DNA of 64,000 nt from Sphingobacterium sp. UGAL515B_05 (GTDB lineage Bacteria > Bacteroidota > Bacteroidia > Sphingobacteriales > Sphingobacteriaceae): contig NZ_CP109907.1 of assembly GCF_033097525.1 (NCBI RefSeq), positions 2,480,001 to 2,544,000 of the forward strand, read 5' to 3'. Shown piece after piece: positions 48,111-56,764 of this stretch; the stretch's first letter is position 1, and each line of letters begins with the position of its first letter. Made by a program: the position numbers and the translations under genes. Below the pieces are notes generated by a model. It saw only the letters and a program-made list of their open reading frames with translations, did no database searches and had not been told where the DNA came from.

Positions 48111-49811
48111 ATGGAAAAATTTGCAACGGTAGATTACATCATCTTCGTAATTTACTTCTTTATTGTAGCCGGTTATGGCTACTGGATTTATCGTAAAAAG
48201 ACGAATAGTTTAAGCAGTAGCAAGGACTACTTTCTGGCGGAGGGATCACTTACCTGGTGGGCCATAGGCTCTTCGTTGATCGCATCGAATATTTCTGCTG
48301 AGCAGTTTATTGGTATGAGCGGTAATGGATTTGAGGTCGGTATTGCTGTAGCCGCTTATGAGCTCATTGCTGCGGTAGCGCTAATTATTGTTGCGGTTTG
48401 GTTTATTCCGGTCTATCTGAAAAACAAAATTTTTACGATGCCTCAGTTTTTGAACAACCGATACAATGAAACAACGAGTCTTATTATGGCAATCTTCTGG
48501 TTGTTTTTGTACGTTTTTGTCAATCTGACCTCCATTTTATATTTAGGCGCCATTGCAATCTCCAGCATGGCCGGAGGTGGCGACAGCTTCCACACCATTA
48601 CAGTTGCTCTAGCCGTATTTGCCGTTATCATTACTTTGGGCGGAATGCGTGTTATTGGCTTTACAGATGTTATTCAGGTTGTTGTATTAATTATAGGTGG
48701 TATAGCGACGACCTATGTGGCATTGACTTTGGTCAGTGAACATTTTGGTTTGGGCCAAGATGCCTTAGCGGGATTTAATAAACTGATGGAAGATTCGCCG
48801 GAGCATTTTAACCTATTTGTCGATAAGCCAGGGCCGGGTGCCAGTCAGGAAGATATCAATAAATATCTGATGCTGCCTGGAATAGGGATGTACCTTGCCG
48901 GGATCTGGATTGTTAACCTAAATTACTGGGGCTGTAACCAATACATCACACAACGCGCTCTGGGAGCTGATTTAAAGACGGCACGCACAGGGATTCTTTT
49001 TGCAGGATTTCTAAAATTGTTTATGCCGATTATCGTCATGCTTCCAGGAATAGCTGCTTATGTGCTTTATAAAAATGGTGCGTTGCAACACGAAATGGCT
49101 CCTGGAGGGGTGTTTCATGCCGATAATGCGTACTCGGCAATATTGGGCTATCTGCCAAATGGAATGAAAGGACTAGCACTGGCGGCGCTTACAGCAGCTA
49201 TTGTGGCCGGATTGGCCGGAAAGGCAAATAGTATCGCAACGATCTTTACACTGGATATCTTTAAAAAATACATCAATAAAGATGCGAGCGAAGCAAAAAT
49301 GGTCTGGGTTGGAAAGATAACAATTGTGATCTCTATTCTACTTTCTGTTTTATTTACCTGGAATGATGCGCTGGGCATCGGTGGTGCCGGAGGATTTACT
49401 TTTATCCAAAAATATACAGGTTTTATCAGTCCGGGTGTTTTTGCAATGTTTTTGCTCGGTATGTTCTGGAAAAGGACTACGGGTGCAGCTGCCATTACAG
49501 GCCTTGTTACGGGATTTGCATTGTCGATATTTTTCAATGAGTTTGCAACAAAAGTTTTCGGGCCAGAAACATGGATCTATACGGCATATCTTAACAAGGC
49601 GGGTGTTTATGAAATTCCATTTCAGATATGTATGGGACTAGCATTTGTGTTTACGATGATCGCTATGATTGCTGTCAGCTTATTTGGACCAAAAGTTAAT
49701 CCAAAAGCTTTTGTATTGGATCGATCGATGTTTAAAGTGGAACCGTCCGTATTGGCATTAATTGTTGTGACTTTATTGTTGGTGACTGCTATCTATGTGC
49801 GTTTTTGGTAG
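48111..49811 (+). CDS. sodium/sugar symporter, probable arabinose transporter
   Basis: A 566-residue SSS-family inner-membrane transporter of the SGLT type. I start it at the ATG at 48111 ('MEKFATVDYIIFVIYFF'), since the upstream alternative is a TTG with no membrane-compatible extension. Features are 'DYFLAEGSLTWWAIGSSLIASNISAEQFIGMSGNGFEVGIAVAAYE' (substrate and sodium site, about residues 37-80), 'NYWGCNQYITQRALGA' and 'ALAALTAAIVAGLAGKANSIATIFTLDI'. The SGLT-like 'WWAIGSSLIASNISAEQFIG' block is typical of sugar carriers. Lying between araA and the aldose epimerase, it most likely carries L-arabinose. Confidence 0.92.
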   Translation: MEKFATVDYIIFVIYFFIVAGYGYWIYRKKTNSLSSSKDYFLAEGSLTWWAIGSSLIASNISAEQFIGMSGNGFEVGIAVAAYELIAAVALIIVAVWFIPVYLKNKIFTMPQFLNNRYNETTSLIMAIFWLFLYVFVNLTSILYLGAIAISSMAGGGDSFHTITVALAVFAVIITLGGMRVIGFTDVIQVVVLIIGGIATTYVALTLVSEHFGLGQDALAGFNKLMEDSPEHFNLFVDKPGPGASQEDINKYLMLPGIGMYLAGIWIVNLNYWGCNQYITQRALGADLKTARTGILFAGFLKLFMPIIVMLPGIAAYVLYKNGALQHEMAPGGVFHADNAYSAILGYLPNGMKGLALAALTAAIVAGLAGKANSIATIFTLDIFKKYINKDASEAKMVWVGKITIVISILLSVLFTWNDALGIGGAGGFTFIQKYTGFISPGVFAMFLLGMFWKRTTGAAAITGLVTGFALSIFFNEFATKVFGPETWIYTAYLNKAGVYEIPFQICMGLAFVFTMIAMIAVSLFGPKVNPKAFVLDRSMFKVEPSVLALIVVTLLLVTAIYVRFW

Positions 49812-49906
49812 AAATGTTGCCATTTGAATAATTAACTAATTATGAACCATTCCTAATTAAAATTAGGAAGCCTCCATCAGACCGATGGGGTAAAACTTAA
49901 TTGCAG

Positions 49907-51055
49907 ATGAATAAGAAAATTATTATTGGTTTGTTGACTTGTGCTTCATTGGCTTATGGCTGCCAGTCTTCATCAACTCAAAGTAAGCAAGCAGCGACCT
50001 TGGCTGACTCTGCCTCCAACCAAGCTTTTGATAGCCAGATTGACGGTAAAGAAGTTAAACTATTCCAGCTCAAGAATGACAAACTCGCTATTACATTGAC
50101 AAATTATGGCGCACGCCTGGTAAGTTTAAAAGTGCCAGATAAAGACGGTAAATTGACTGATGTGATTTTGGGCTATGATTCGGCCAATGAATACAAGGAT
50201 AACTATAATAATTTTTACGGCGCAATTGTAGGGCGTTACGGGAATCGGATTGGCAAAGCATCATTTAAACTGAATGGAGAGGTGTATTCTTTAGAAAAGA
50301 ATGATGGCGAGAATTCACTTCATGGCGGTACCAATGGCGTTTACAATAAAGTGTGGGATGTAGTCAGTAGCACTTCGACATCAATCACATTAGCCTATAC
50401 CTCACCTGATAAAGAAGCGGGTTATCCGGGAACGGTCAAGATGGAGGTTACCTATACCCTGGAGGACAACGGTGCTTTGGCCATCGCCTATCAGGCGACA
50501 ACAGATAAAGAGACGGTCTTAAATCTGACCAACCATGCTTATTTTAACCTCAATGGGGCAGGAGATTCTTCTATTCTGGATCATGAACTTCAGATTGATG
50601 CAAAGGCAATTACCGAAGTTGACAATACCTTGATTCCAACTGGAAAGAGTTTGCCTGTAGCGGGCACAGCATTCGATTTTACAAAACCTACACGTATTGG
50701 TGCTCGTATTGAAGATGAAAATGCACAACTGAAGATCGGAAAAGGCTATGACCATAATTTTGAACTAAACAAGAAGGATGGTTTCCAGAAGGTCGCACAG
50801 GTGTATGCTGCGAAAACGGGTATTGAAATGGACATCTACACAACCGAACCTGGTTTACAGTTTTACAGTGGTAATTTTATGAAAGATTCTGACCCTAAAG
50901 GGAAAGAGGGAAAAGTGTATCCATTCCGTTCTGCTTTCTGTTTGGAGACACAACATTTTCCAGATGCACCAAATCACCCCAATTTTACATCAACGGTGTT
51001 AAAACCTGGAGAAAAATATAGTTCAAAAACAACCTACCAATTCAGTGTGAAATAA
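49907..51055 (+). CDS. aldose 1-epimerase (mutarotase) lipoprotein
   Basis: A 382-residue galactose-mutarotase-like enzyme with a lipoprotein signal (Cys19 in 'LAYGCQSS'), started at the ATG at 49907. Family residues appear in 'YGARLVSLKVPDKDGKLTDVILGYDS', 'GRYGNRIGKASF', 'NSLHGGTNGVYNKVWDV', 'NLTNHAYFNLNGAG' (catalytic His) and 'ETQHFPDAPNHPNF' (catalytic Glu region). It speeds anomer interconversion of sugars released in the periplasm before uptake. It lies between the symporter and the first GH51 gene. Confidence 0.93.
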   Translation: MNKKIIIGLLTCASLAYGCQSSSTQSKQAATLADSASNQAFDSQIDGKEVKLFQLKNDKLAITLTNYGARLVSLKVPDKDGKLTDVILGYDSANEYKDNYNNFYGAIVGRYGNRIGKASFKLNGEVYSLEKNDGENSLHGGTNGVYNKVWDVVSSTSTSITLAYTSPDKEAGYPGTVKMEVTYTLEDNGALAIAYQATTDKETVLNLTNHAYFNLNGAGDSSILDHELQIDAKAITEVDNTLIPTGKSLPVAGTAFDFTKPTRIGARIEDENAQLKIGKGYDHNFELNKKDGFQKVAQVYAAKTGIEMDIYTTEPGLQFYSGNFMKDSDPKGKEGKVYPFRSAFCLETQHFPDAPNHPNFTSTVLKPGEKYSSKTTYQFSVK

Positions 51056-51065
51056 TAAAATCTAT

Positions 51066-52610
51066 ATGATAAAGCTAAGATTAAAATTAGGCGTTGTTTT
51101 TACGCTGGCCACTGGATTACTGTATGGACAGAGTAGTGTAAGATTAGAAACGCCGCAACAGGAGCAGACTATAAGTCGACATATCTATGGACATTTCGCC
51201 GAGCACTTGGGACGCTGTATTTATGATGGATTTTATGTCGGTGAGAAAAATGACTCAATTCCGCATGCTGATGGTGTCCGGAAAGATGTTATCGAAGCCC
51301 TTAAGAATTTGAACATTCCCAATTTACGTTGGCCGGGTGGATGTTTTGCCGATACCTATCATTGGAAGGATGGAGTTGGGCCCAAAGCGCAACGGCCTGC
51401 TATCGTAAACAACTGGTGGGGTGGCGTGACAGAGGATAATTCTTTTGGCACACACGATTTTCTCAATATGTGTGAATTGCTTGGTGCGGAACCTTATCTG
51501 GCGGGTAATGTGGGTAGCGGCGAGGTACAGGAGCTTGCCGACTGGGTCCAATATGTGAATTTTAAAGGAGAAAGCCCCATGTCAGATTGGCGACGAAAAA
51601 ATGGTCGACAGGAACCTTGGAAGGTAAAATTCTGGGGCGTAGGAAATGAAGCTTGGGGCTGTGGCGGAAATATGACCGCCGATTACTATACCGACATTTA
51701 TCGCAAATACGCCACTTTTATGTCGGATTGGACCAATGGAAGTGGTTTGTATCGGATAGCATCAGGAGCCAATAGTGCAGATTATAATTGGACGGAGACT
51801 CTCATGAAGAAAATTCCGAGTGGTTTGATGAAAGGCATGGGGCTTCATCACTATGCGGTGATCAACTGGGATAACAAGGGCTCAGCAACTCAATATTCGG
51901 AAGAGGAATATTTTAGAACCATGAAATCAGCTTGGTTTATGAATGAGCTGGTGGAGAAGAATATCGCCATTATGGACAAATACGATCCGAAAGGACTTGT
52001 GGATCTGATCGTAGACGAATGGGGGGGCTGGTATGCGGTAGAGCCCGGTACGAACCCTGGTTTTCTCTACCAACAAAATACCATGCGTGATGCCATGATT
52101 GCGGGAATGACGCTCAATATCTTTAACAATCATGCTCGTCGGGTGAAGATGGCCAATCTAGCGCAGGCTGTGAATGTATTGCAGGCGGTTATTCTAACAG
52201 AAGGAAAGAATATGATTTTGACGCCGACTTATCATGTGATGGAAATGTATAAGGTACATCAGGATGCCAAGTTGATTCCTATTTCCCTTCAATCAACGGA
52301 TTTTGAATTTAACCAGGAAAAAATTCCGGCCGTTTCGGTTTCAGCGTCACAAGACAAGCAGGGCCGTACTCATATCTCCTTGGTAAATATTGATCCGAAA
52401 AAGAATAATAAGGTACGTGTGGATCTCGGTTCAGTGAAAGCTGCAAAAATTTCAGGCCGAATCCTTACCGCGGAGAATCTACGCGATTATAATTCCTTCA
52501 AGAAACCCACAACAATTAAACCTGTTGTGTACAATAGGGCAAAGGCAGTGAATGGTACCATTGAAGTGGACATTCCGGCATTTTCAGTTATTGTATTGGA
52601 ATTAATATAA
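51066..52610 (+). CDS. secreted GH51 alpha-L-arabinofuranosidase
   Basis: A 514-residue retaining glycosidase with a signal peptide (MIKLRLKLGVVFTLATGLLYGQ). The catalytic acid/base is Glu195 in 'WGVGNEAWGCGGN' and the nucleophile Glu318 in 'IVDEWGGWY'. 'ISRHIYGHFAEHLGRCIYDGFYVG' and 'LRWPGGCFADTYHWKDGVGP' are GH51 blocks. It would release arabinofuranosyl side groups from arabinan or arabinoxylan oligosaccharides in the periplasm. It starts 11 bases after the mutarotase gene. Confidence 0.96.
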   Translation: MIKLRLKLGVVFTLATGLLYGQSSVRLETPQQEQTISRHIYGHFAEHLGRCIYDGFYVGEKNDSIPHADGVRKDVIEALKNLNIPNLRWPGGCFADTYHWKDGVGPKAQRPAIVNNWWGGVTEDNSFGTHDFLNMCELLGAEPYLAGNVGSGEVQELADWVQYVNFKGESPMSDWRRKNGRQEPWKVKFWGVGNEAWGCGGNMTADYYTDIYRKYATFMSDWTNGSGLYRIASGANSADYNWTETLMKKIPSGLMKGMGLHHYAVINWDNKGSATQYSEEEYFRTMKSAWFMNELVEKNIAIMDKYDPKGLVDLIVDEWGGWYAVEPGTNPGFLYQQNTMRDAMIAGMTLNIFNNHARRVKMANLAQAVNVLQAVILTEGKNMILTPTYHVMEMYKVHQDAKLIPISLQSTDFEFNQEKIPAVSVSASQDKQGRTHISLVNIDPKKNNKVRVDLGSVKAAKISGRILTAENLRDYNSFKKPTTIKPVVYNRAKAVNGTIEVDIPAFSVIVLELI

Positions 52611-52716
52611 CAGCCAATTTTGATAGGGTTGTCATGTCGTGCTAACCTATTTATGCTGTTAGAGTTGGTGTAAAAACCTGAAATAATAAATTATTGATGA
52701 ACAAATACATATAGGG

Positions 52717-54678
52717 ATGAAAAGAGTAGTGTCAATACTGTTACTGTTAGCGAGCTTGAGCTCTTCAGCAATGGCACAGTCACCGATAACATTAAATATA
52801 GCGTTGGATAAACCTACAGGCAAAATATCGCCACATATGTGGGGTGTCTTTTTTGAAGATATCAATCTTGGTGCCGATGGGGGAATTTACGCTGAATTAG
52901 TAAAGAATAGATCATTTGAGTTTGATCAGCCTTGGATGGGATGGAAAAAGCTCGAAAATGGTCCTGAGGGAACCTACCTCCTGCTAAACGATAGCAAACG
53001 TAAAGGGAACAAACGTTATTTAAGGATAAACAATGCGGCTAATCTGAAATTAGGACTACAAAATGAAGGCTTTAGAGGAATGGGGGTGAAAGCGGGGGCA
53101 GCATATGAGTTCTCTGTACAATACCAAAGTGCAGCTAAGGGGATGAAAATCCATGTTGAGCTGCTCGATCAACAGAATAAAGTTATTGGCGCAGCTGAGC
53201 TTCCTCTTGAACCCGACGGATCATGGTCTGAAGCTGCAGTCAAATTTCCTGTCAACCAGACGACAGATAAAGCCAAATTAAATGTTTGGTTTACAGGGGC
53301 GGGTACCTTAGACGTGGATATGCTTTCGTTATTTCCAGTAGACACCTGGAAAGGAAGACCGAAGGGTTTACGTAAAGATATGGTTCAGATGCTTGCCGAT
53401 ATGAAACCCGGCTTTATCCGTTTTCCTGGAGGCTGTATTGTTGAAGGGAAAGATTTGGCTAATCGCTTTCAATGGAAAAAAACTGTTGGACCAATAACGG
53501 AAAGGGAATTGATTATCAACCGGTGGAATACCGAATTCAGCCATCGGCTTACACCTGATTATTTTCAGACCTTTGGTTTAGGATTTTATGAATACTTTTT
53601 ACTGGCAGAAGATATTGGAGCCTCCCCAGTTCCCATTCTCAATTGCGGTATGGCCTGCCAATTTAATACCGGAGAACTTGTCCCATTGGACGAACTTGAT
53701 ACCTATGTGCAAGACGCTTTGGATCTGATTGAATTTGCTAATGGTACAACAGATACAAAATGGGGGAAATTACGGGCGGATATGGGGCACCCTGAGCCTT
53801 TTCACCTCAAAATGCTGGGGGTTGGCAATGAAAATTGGGGCCCGCAATATATCGAACGGTTGGCCGTCTTCAAGAAAGCATTAAACGAAAAGCATCCAGA
53901 GATCAAAATTATTGCCAGTTCGGGCACTGATCCCGAAGGAGATCGTTTTGACTTCTTAAATGATCAACTGCGGGCGATGAATATCAATATCATTGATGAA
54001 CATTATTACCGTCCACCATCCTGGTTTCTTTCGAGCGCCAATCGCTATGATAATTACGCTAGAAATGGGGTGAAAATTTTCGCTGGGGAATACGCTTCGC
54101 ATACGACGCGACCAAACGGTCCAGGGAAAAGTACCTGGGAGGCGGCCCTCTCGGAAGCCGCTTTCATGACAGGCCTGGAACGAAATGGCGACGTCGTGGA
54201 GATGGCATCTTATGCGCCATTATTCGGCCATGTCGATGGCTGGCAGTGGTCACCGGATTTAATTTGGGTGGATAACTTGCAGGTATATGGAACACCGAGC
54301 TACCACGTGCAAAAATTATATGCTACCAATAAAGGGACAAGCATTGTTCCGATCAAACGGGATGGTGAATTCGTTGCTGGCAAAGATAGCCTATATGCTT
54401 CTGCAGTATTTGATGCAGCTGCGCAACAGCTTATCGTGAAAGTCGTCAATTACAACAGTAAACCGATGAAAGTGAACCTCGACATAGATTCGAAGAAAAA
54501 GCCTGCTGCGACAGCAGAGAAAATCACGTTGGCCAACGCCAACCTCAACCTGAGTAACAGTATCGAGGAACCATTGAACATCCGTCCAAAACAAAATACG
54601 GTAACTTATAAGGGAAAGACGATTGTTGAAACATTTGAACCCTATTCCTTGACCTTGATTAAAATGTCCGTTAAATAA
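52717..54678 (+). CDS. secreted GH51 alpha-L-arabinofuranosidase with an inserted carbohydrate-binding-like domain
   Basis: A 653-residue second GH51 enzyme of a different subtype from its neighbour. It has a signal peptide (MKRVVSILLLLASLSSSAMAQ), then 'ISPHMWGVFFEDINLGADGGIYAELVKNRSFEF', a beta-sandwich region at about residues 80-210 resembling a family 4-type carbohydrate-binding module, then the barrel with 'FIRFPGGCIVEGKDLANRFQWKKTVGP'. The acid/base is Glu372 ('GVGNENWGPQYI') and the nucleophile Glu458 ('FAGEYASHT'). This architecture is usual for arabinofuranosidases acting on longer arabinans or arabinoxylan. It lies 106 bases after the first GH51 gene. Confidence 0.95.
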   Translation: MKRVVSILLLLASLSSSAMAQSPITLNIALDKPTGKISPHMWGVFFEDINLGADGGIYAELVKNRSFEFDQPWMGWKKLENGPEGTYLLLNDSKRKGNKRYLRINNAANLKLGLQNEGFRGMGVKAGAAYEFSVQYQSAAKGMKIHVELLDQQNKVIGAAELPLEPDGSWSEAAVKFPVNQTTDKAKLNVWFTGAGTLDVDMLSLFPVDTWKGRPKGLRKDMVQMLADMKPGFIRFPGGCIVEGKDLANRFQWKKTVGPITERELIINRWNTEFSHRLTPDYFQTFGLGFYEYFLLAEDIGASPVPILNCGMACQFNTGELVPLDELDTYVQDALDLIEFANGTTDTKWGKLRADMGHPEPFHLKMLGVGNENWGPQYIERLAVFKKALNEKHPEIKIIASSGTDPEGDRFDFLNDQLRAMNINIIDEHYYRPPSWFLSSANRYDNYARNGVKIFAGEYASHTTRPNGPGKSTWEAALSEAAFMTGLERNGDVVEMASYAPLFGHVDGWQWSPDLIWVDNLQVYGTPSYHVQKLYATNKGTSIVPIKRDGEFVAGKDSLYASAVFDAAAQQLIVKVVNYNSKPMKVNLDIDSKKKPAATAEKITLANANLNLSNSIEEPLNIRPKQNTVTYKGKTIVETFEPYSLTLIKMSVK

Positions 54679-54679
54679 G

Positions 54680-54829
54680 ATGAATATCCGTAGACTCTTT
54701 TTTACTACCCTGATTCTATTTGCACATAACGTGTTTGCACAGGTAAAAAAACAAAATGGGAGCGTGACGGTCGCATTTGGGTGGGTAACAACCGCGGTAT
54801 AGTAATGTGCTATTTACAAATGAAATAAC
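54680..54829 (+). pseudogene. relic of a hybrid two-component sensor (HTCS) N-terminus
   Basis: Between the GH51 and GH43 genes an ATG at 54680 opens a 40-codon frame with a good signal peptide (MNIRRLFFTTLIL...VFAQ) that ends at 54802 without a domain. In a second frame, 54757-54829, the sequence reads 'WERDGRIWVGNNRGI' and then a stop. This matches the two-component-regulator propeller repeat (DxxGxIWxGTxxGL) found after the signal peptide in HTCS proteins. The pieces look like what remains of such a regulator after a large deletion and a frameshift. HTCS genes commonly stand beside arabinan loci in Bacteroidota. The match is short, so the call is tentative. Confidence 0.4.
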
Positions 54830-54835
54830 CTTTTT

Positions 54836-56755
54836 ATGAATAAAAGAAAGTTGATATCCCTCATGGGAGTTGTTGGTTTGATGATGGCTGCCTTGTGTTC
54901 CGTATCGGCACAGGAATATAAAGCTGGACCATCGGAAAAAGATTTTGCGGGTTATCTATTTACCTATTTTAAAGGTAATGCAATTGCGGATGAGGCCGTA
55001 TGTTTTGCGATTAGTACTGACGGTTATACATTCAGGGCACTGAACAATAATCAGCCCATATTGGATTCTAAACGCATCAGCAGTACAGGTGGCGTAAGGG
55101 ATCCACATATTTTACGGACCGAGGACGGCAAATCATTTTATATGGTGCTAACGGATATGACGGCATCCAAAGGATGGGATTCTAACCGAGCCATGGTTTT
55201 GTTAAAATCTACAGATTTGATCCACTGGGAGCATCATGTGATTAACATCCAACAACGTTATCAAGGGCAGAAAGACTTAAAAAGGGTTTGGGCGCCCCAG
55301 ACTATATTTGATCCAGGTGTCGGTAAATATATGGTTTACTGGTCCATGAAATATGGAGATCAACCTGACGTGATTTATTATGCTTATGCTAATCGTGATT
55401 TTACGGATCTGGAGGGCGAACCTAAGGTGTTGTTTTTGCCTAAAAATGGTCAATCCTGTATAGATGGGGATATTATTGTTAAAAACGGCGTATTCCATTT
55501 GTTTTATAAAACTGAGGGGAATGGGAAAGGAATAAAACAGGCGATCACAGATTCATTGACGTCAGGGAAATGGGTTGAACAACAGGGTTATAAACAGGTA
55601 ACTGCAGACGATGTGGAAGGATCTGGAATTTTTAAACGTAATCAATCCGATACTTATATCTTGATGTATGACCTTTATAAAAAGGGGAAGTACCAGTTTT
55701 GTGAATCTCAGGATCTAGATCATTTTAAAGCAATAGATCAACAGATTGATATGGATTTTCATCCTAGACATGGCACTATTTTACCGCTTTCAAGAAATGA
55801 GTTGAATAAATTGATTCAACATTGGGGAAAACCAGCTGATATCACATTGAACAATGTGAAAAATCCTATATTGGAGGGATTTTATGCGGATCCAGATGTA
55901 TTGTACTCTAATAAGACAAAGAAATATTATATCTATCCAACGAGTGATGGCTTTGACGGTTGGGGGGGATATTACTTCAAAACCTTTTCTTCTACTGATT
56001 TGATAGCATGGAAAGATGAGGGAGTAATATTAGATTTAAAAAAAGATGTCCTATGGGGCAACCACCATGCCTGGGCGCCGACGATCGCAGAGAAGAAAGT
56101 CAAGGGTGGGTATAAATATTATTATTATTTTACAGCAGCTCAGAAAATCGGTGTTGCAGTAGCAGACTCACCAACCGGTCCTTTTAAAGATTCAGGTAAA
56201 CCGCTGATAGACTTCAAACCAAATGGCGTAAAGGGAGGCCAAGAGATCGATCCAGCTGTTTTCACTGATCCCAAAACCAATAAGAGTTATCTTTATTGGG
56301 GAAATGGTCATCTTGCTGTAGCCGAACTTAATAAGGACATGGTGACAATCAAGGAAAATACGATCAAATTATTGACCCCCGATAGAACATTCCGTGAAGG
56401 AACTTATGTCTTTTTCCGGAAAGGGATTTATTATTTCCTATGGTCGGAAAATGATACACGTAGCGAAAATTATCGGGTTCGTTATGGAACTTCAACCTCT
56501 CCTTTGGGACCCATTCAAATCCCCGAAGATAATCTTATCTTGCAGAAAGATGTTGCTCTTGGAATTTACGGGACTGGACACAATTCGGTGTTGCAGCTGC
56601 CTGGAAAAGACGAATGGTACATTGTTTATCATCGATTTAACTATCCCAAAGGAATTACGATGGGCGAAGCTGCTGGGTATAACCGCGAAGTGTGTATGGA
56701 CAAATTGCAGTTTGGTCCAGATGGGAAAATTCTTCCAGTCGTGCCGAGTCATTAA
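54836..56755 (+). CDS. secreted tandem GH43 family glycosidase
   Basis: A 639-residue protein with a signal peptide (MNKRKLISLMGVVGLMMAALCSVSAQ) and two five-bladed GH43-like propellers. Domain 1 (about 30-340) has 'TGGVRDPHILRTEDGKSFYMVLTD' (general base Asp), 'SCIDGDIIVKNGVFHLFYKTEG' and 'DDVEGSGIFKRN' (acid Glu). Domain 2 (about 360-630) has 'NPILEGFYADPDVLYS', 'GGQEIDPAVFTDPKTNKSYLYWG' and 'FREGTYVFFRKGIYYFLWSENDTR'. Both seem to keep the catalytic triad. GH43 enzymes are arabinanases, arabinofuranosidases or beta-xylosidases; arabinan side-chain release fits the neighbours. It ends the arabinose cluster, 9 bases before a convergent gene. Confidence 0.92.
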   Translation: MNKRKLISLMGVVGLMMAALCSVSAQEYKAGPSEKDFAGYLFTYFKGNAIADEAVCFAISTDGYTFRALNNNQPILDSKRISSTGGVRDPHILRTEDGKSFYMVLTDMTASKGWDSNRAMVLLKSTDLIHWEHHVINIQQRYQGQKDLKRVWAPQTIFDPGVGKYMVYWSMKYGDQPDVIYYAYANRDFTDLEGEPKVLFLPKNGQSCIDGDIIVKNGVFHLFYKTEGNGKGIKQAITDSLTSGKWVEQQGYKQVTADDVEGSGIFKRNQSDTYILMYDLYKKGKYQFCESQDLDHFKAIDQQIDMDFHPRHGTILPLSRNELNKLIQHWGKPADITLNNVKNPILEGFYADPDVLYSNKTKKYYIYPTSDGFDGWGGYYFKTFSSTDLIAWKDEGVILDLKKDVLWGNHHAWAPTIAEKKVKGGYKYYYYFTAAQKIGVAVADSPTGPFKDSGKPLIDFKPNGVKGGQEIDPAVFTDPKTNKSYLYWGNGHLAVAELNKDMVTIKENTIKLLTPDRTFREGTYVFFRKGIYYFLWSENDTRSENYRVRYGTSTSPLGPIQIPEDNLILQKDVALGIYGTGHNSVLQLPGKDEWYIVYHRFNYPKGITMGEAAGYNREVCMDKLQFGPDGKILPVVPSH

Positions 56756-56764
56756 AATGGGCCA

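Noticed and set aside
49850..49869. ttcctaatt/aattaggaa palindrome before the mutarotase gene
   Set aside because: It is short, A/T-dominated, has no match to the candidate AraR dyad, and its position between two cotranscribed genes does not point to a clear role.
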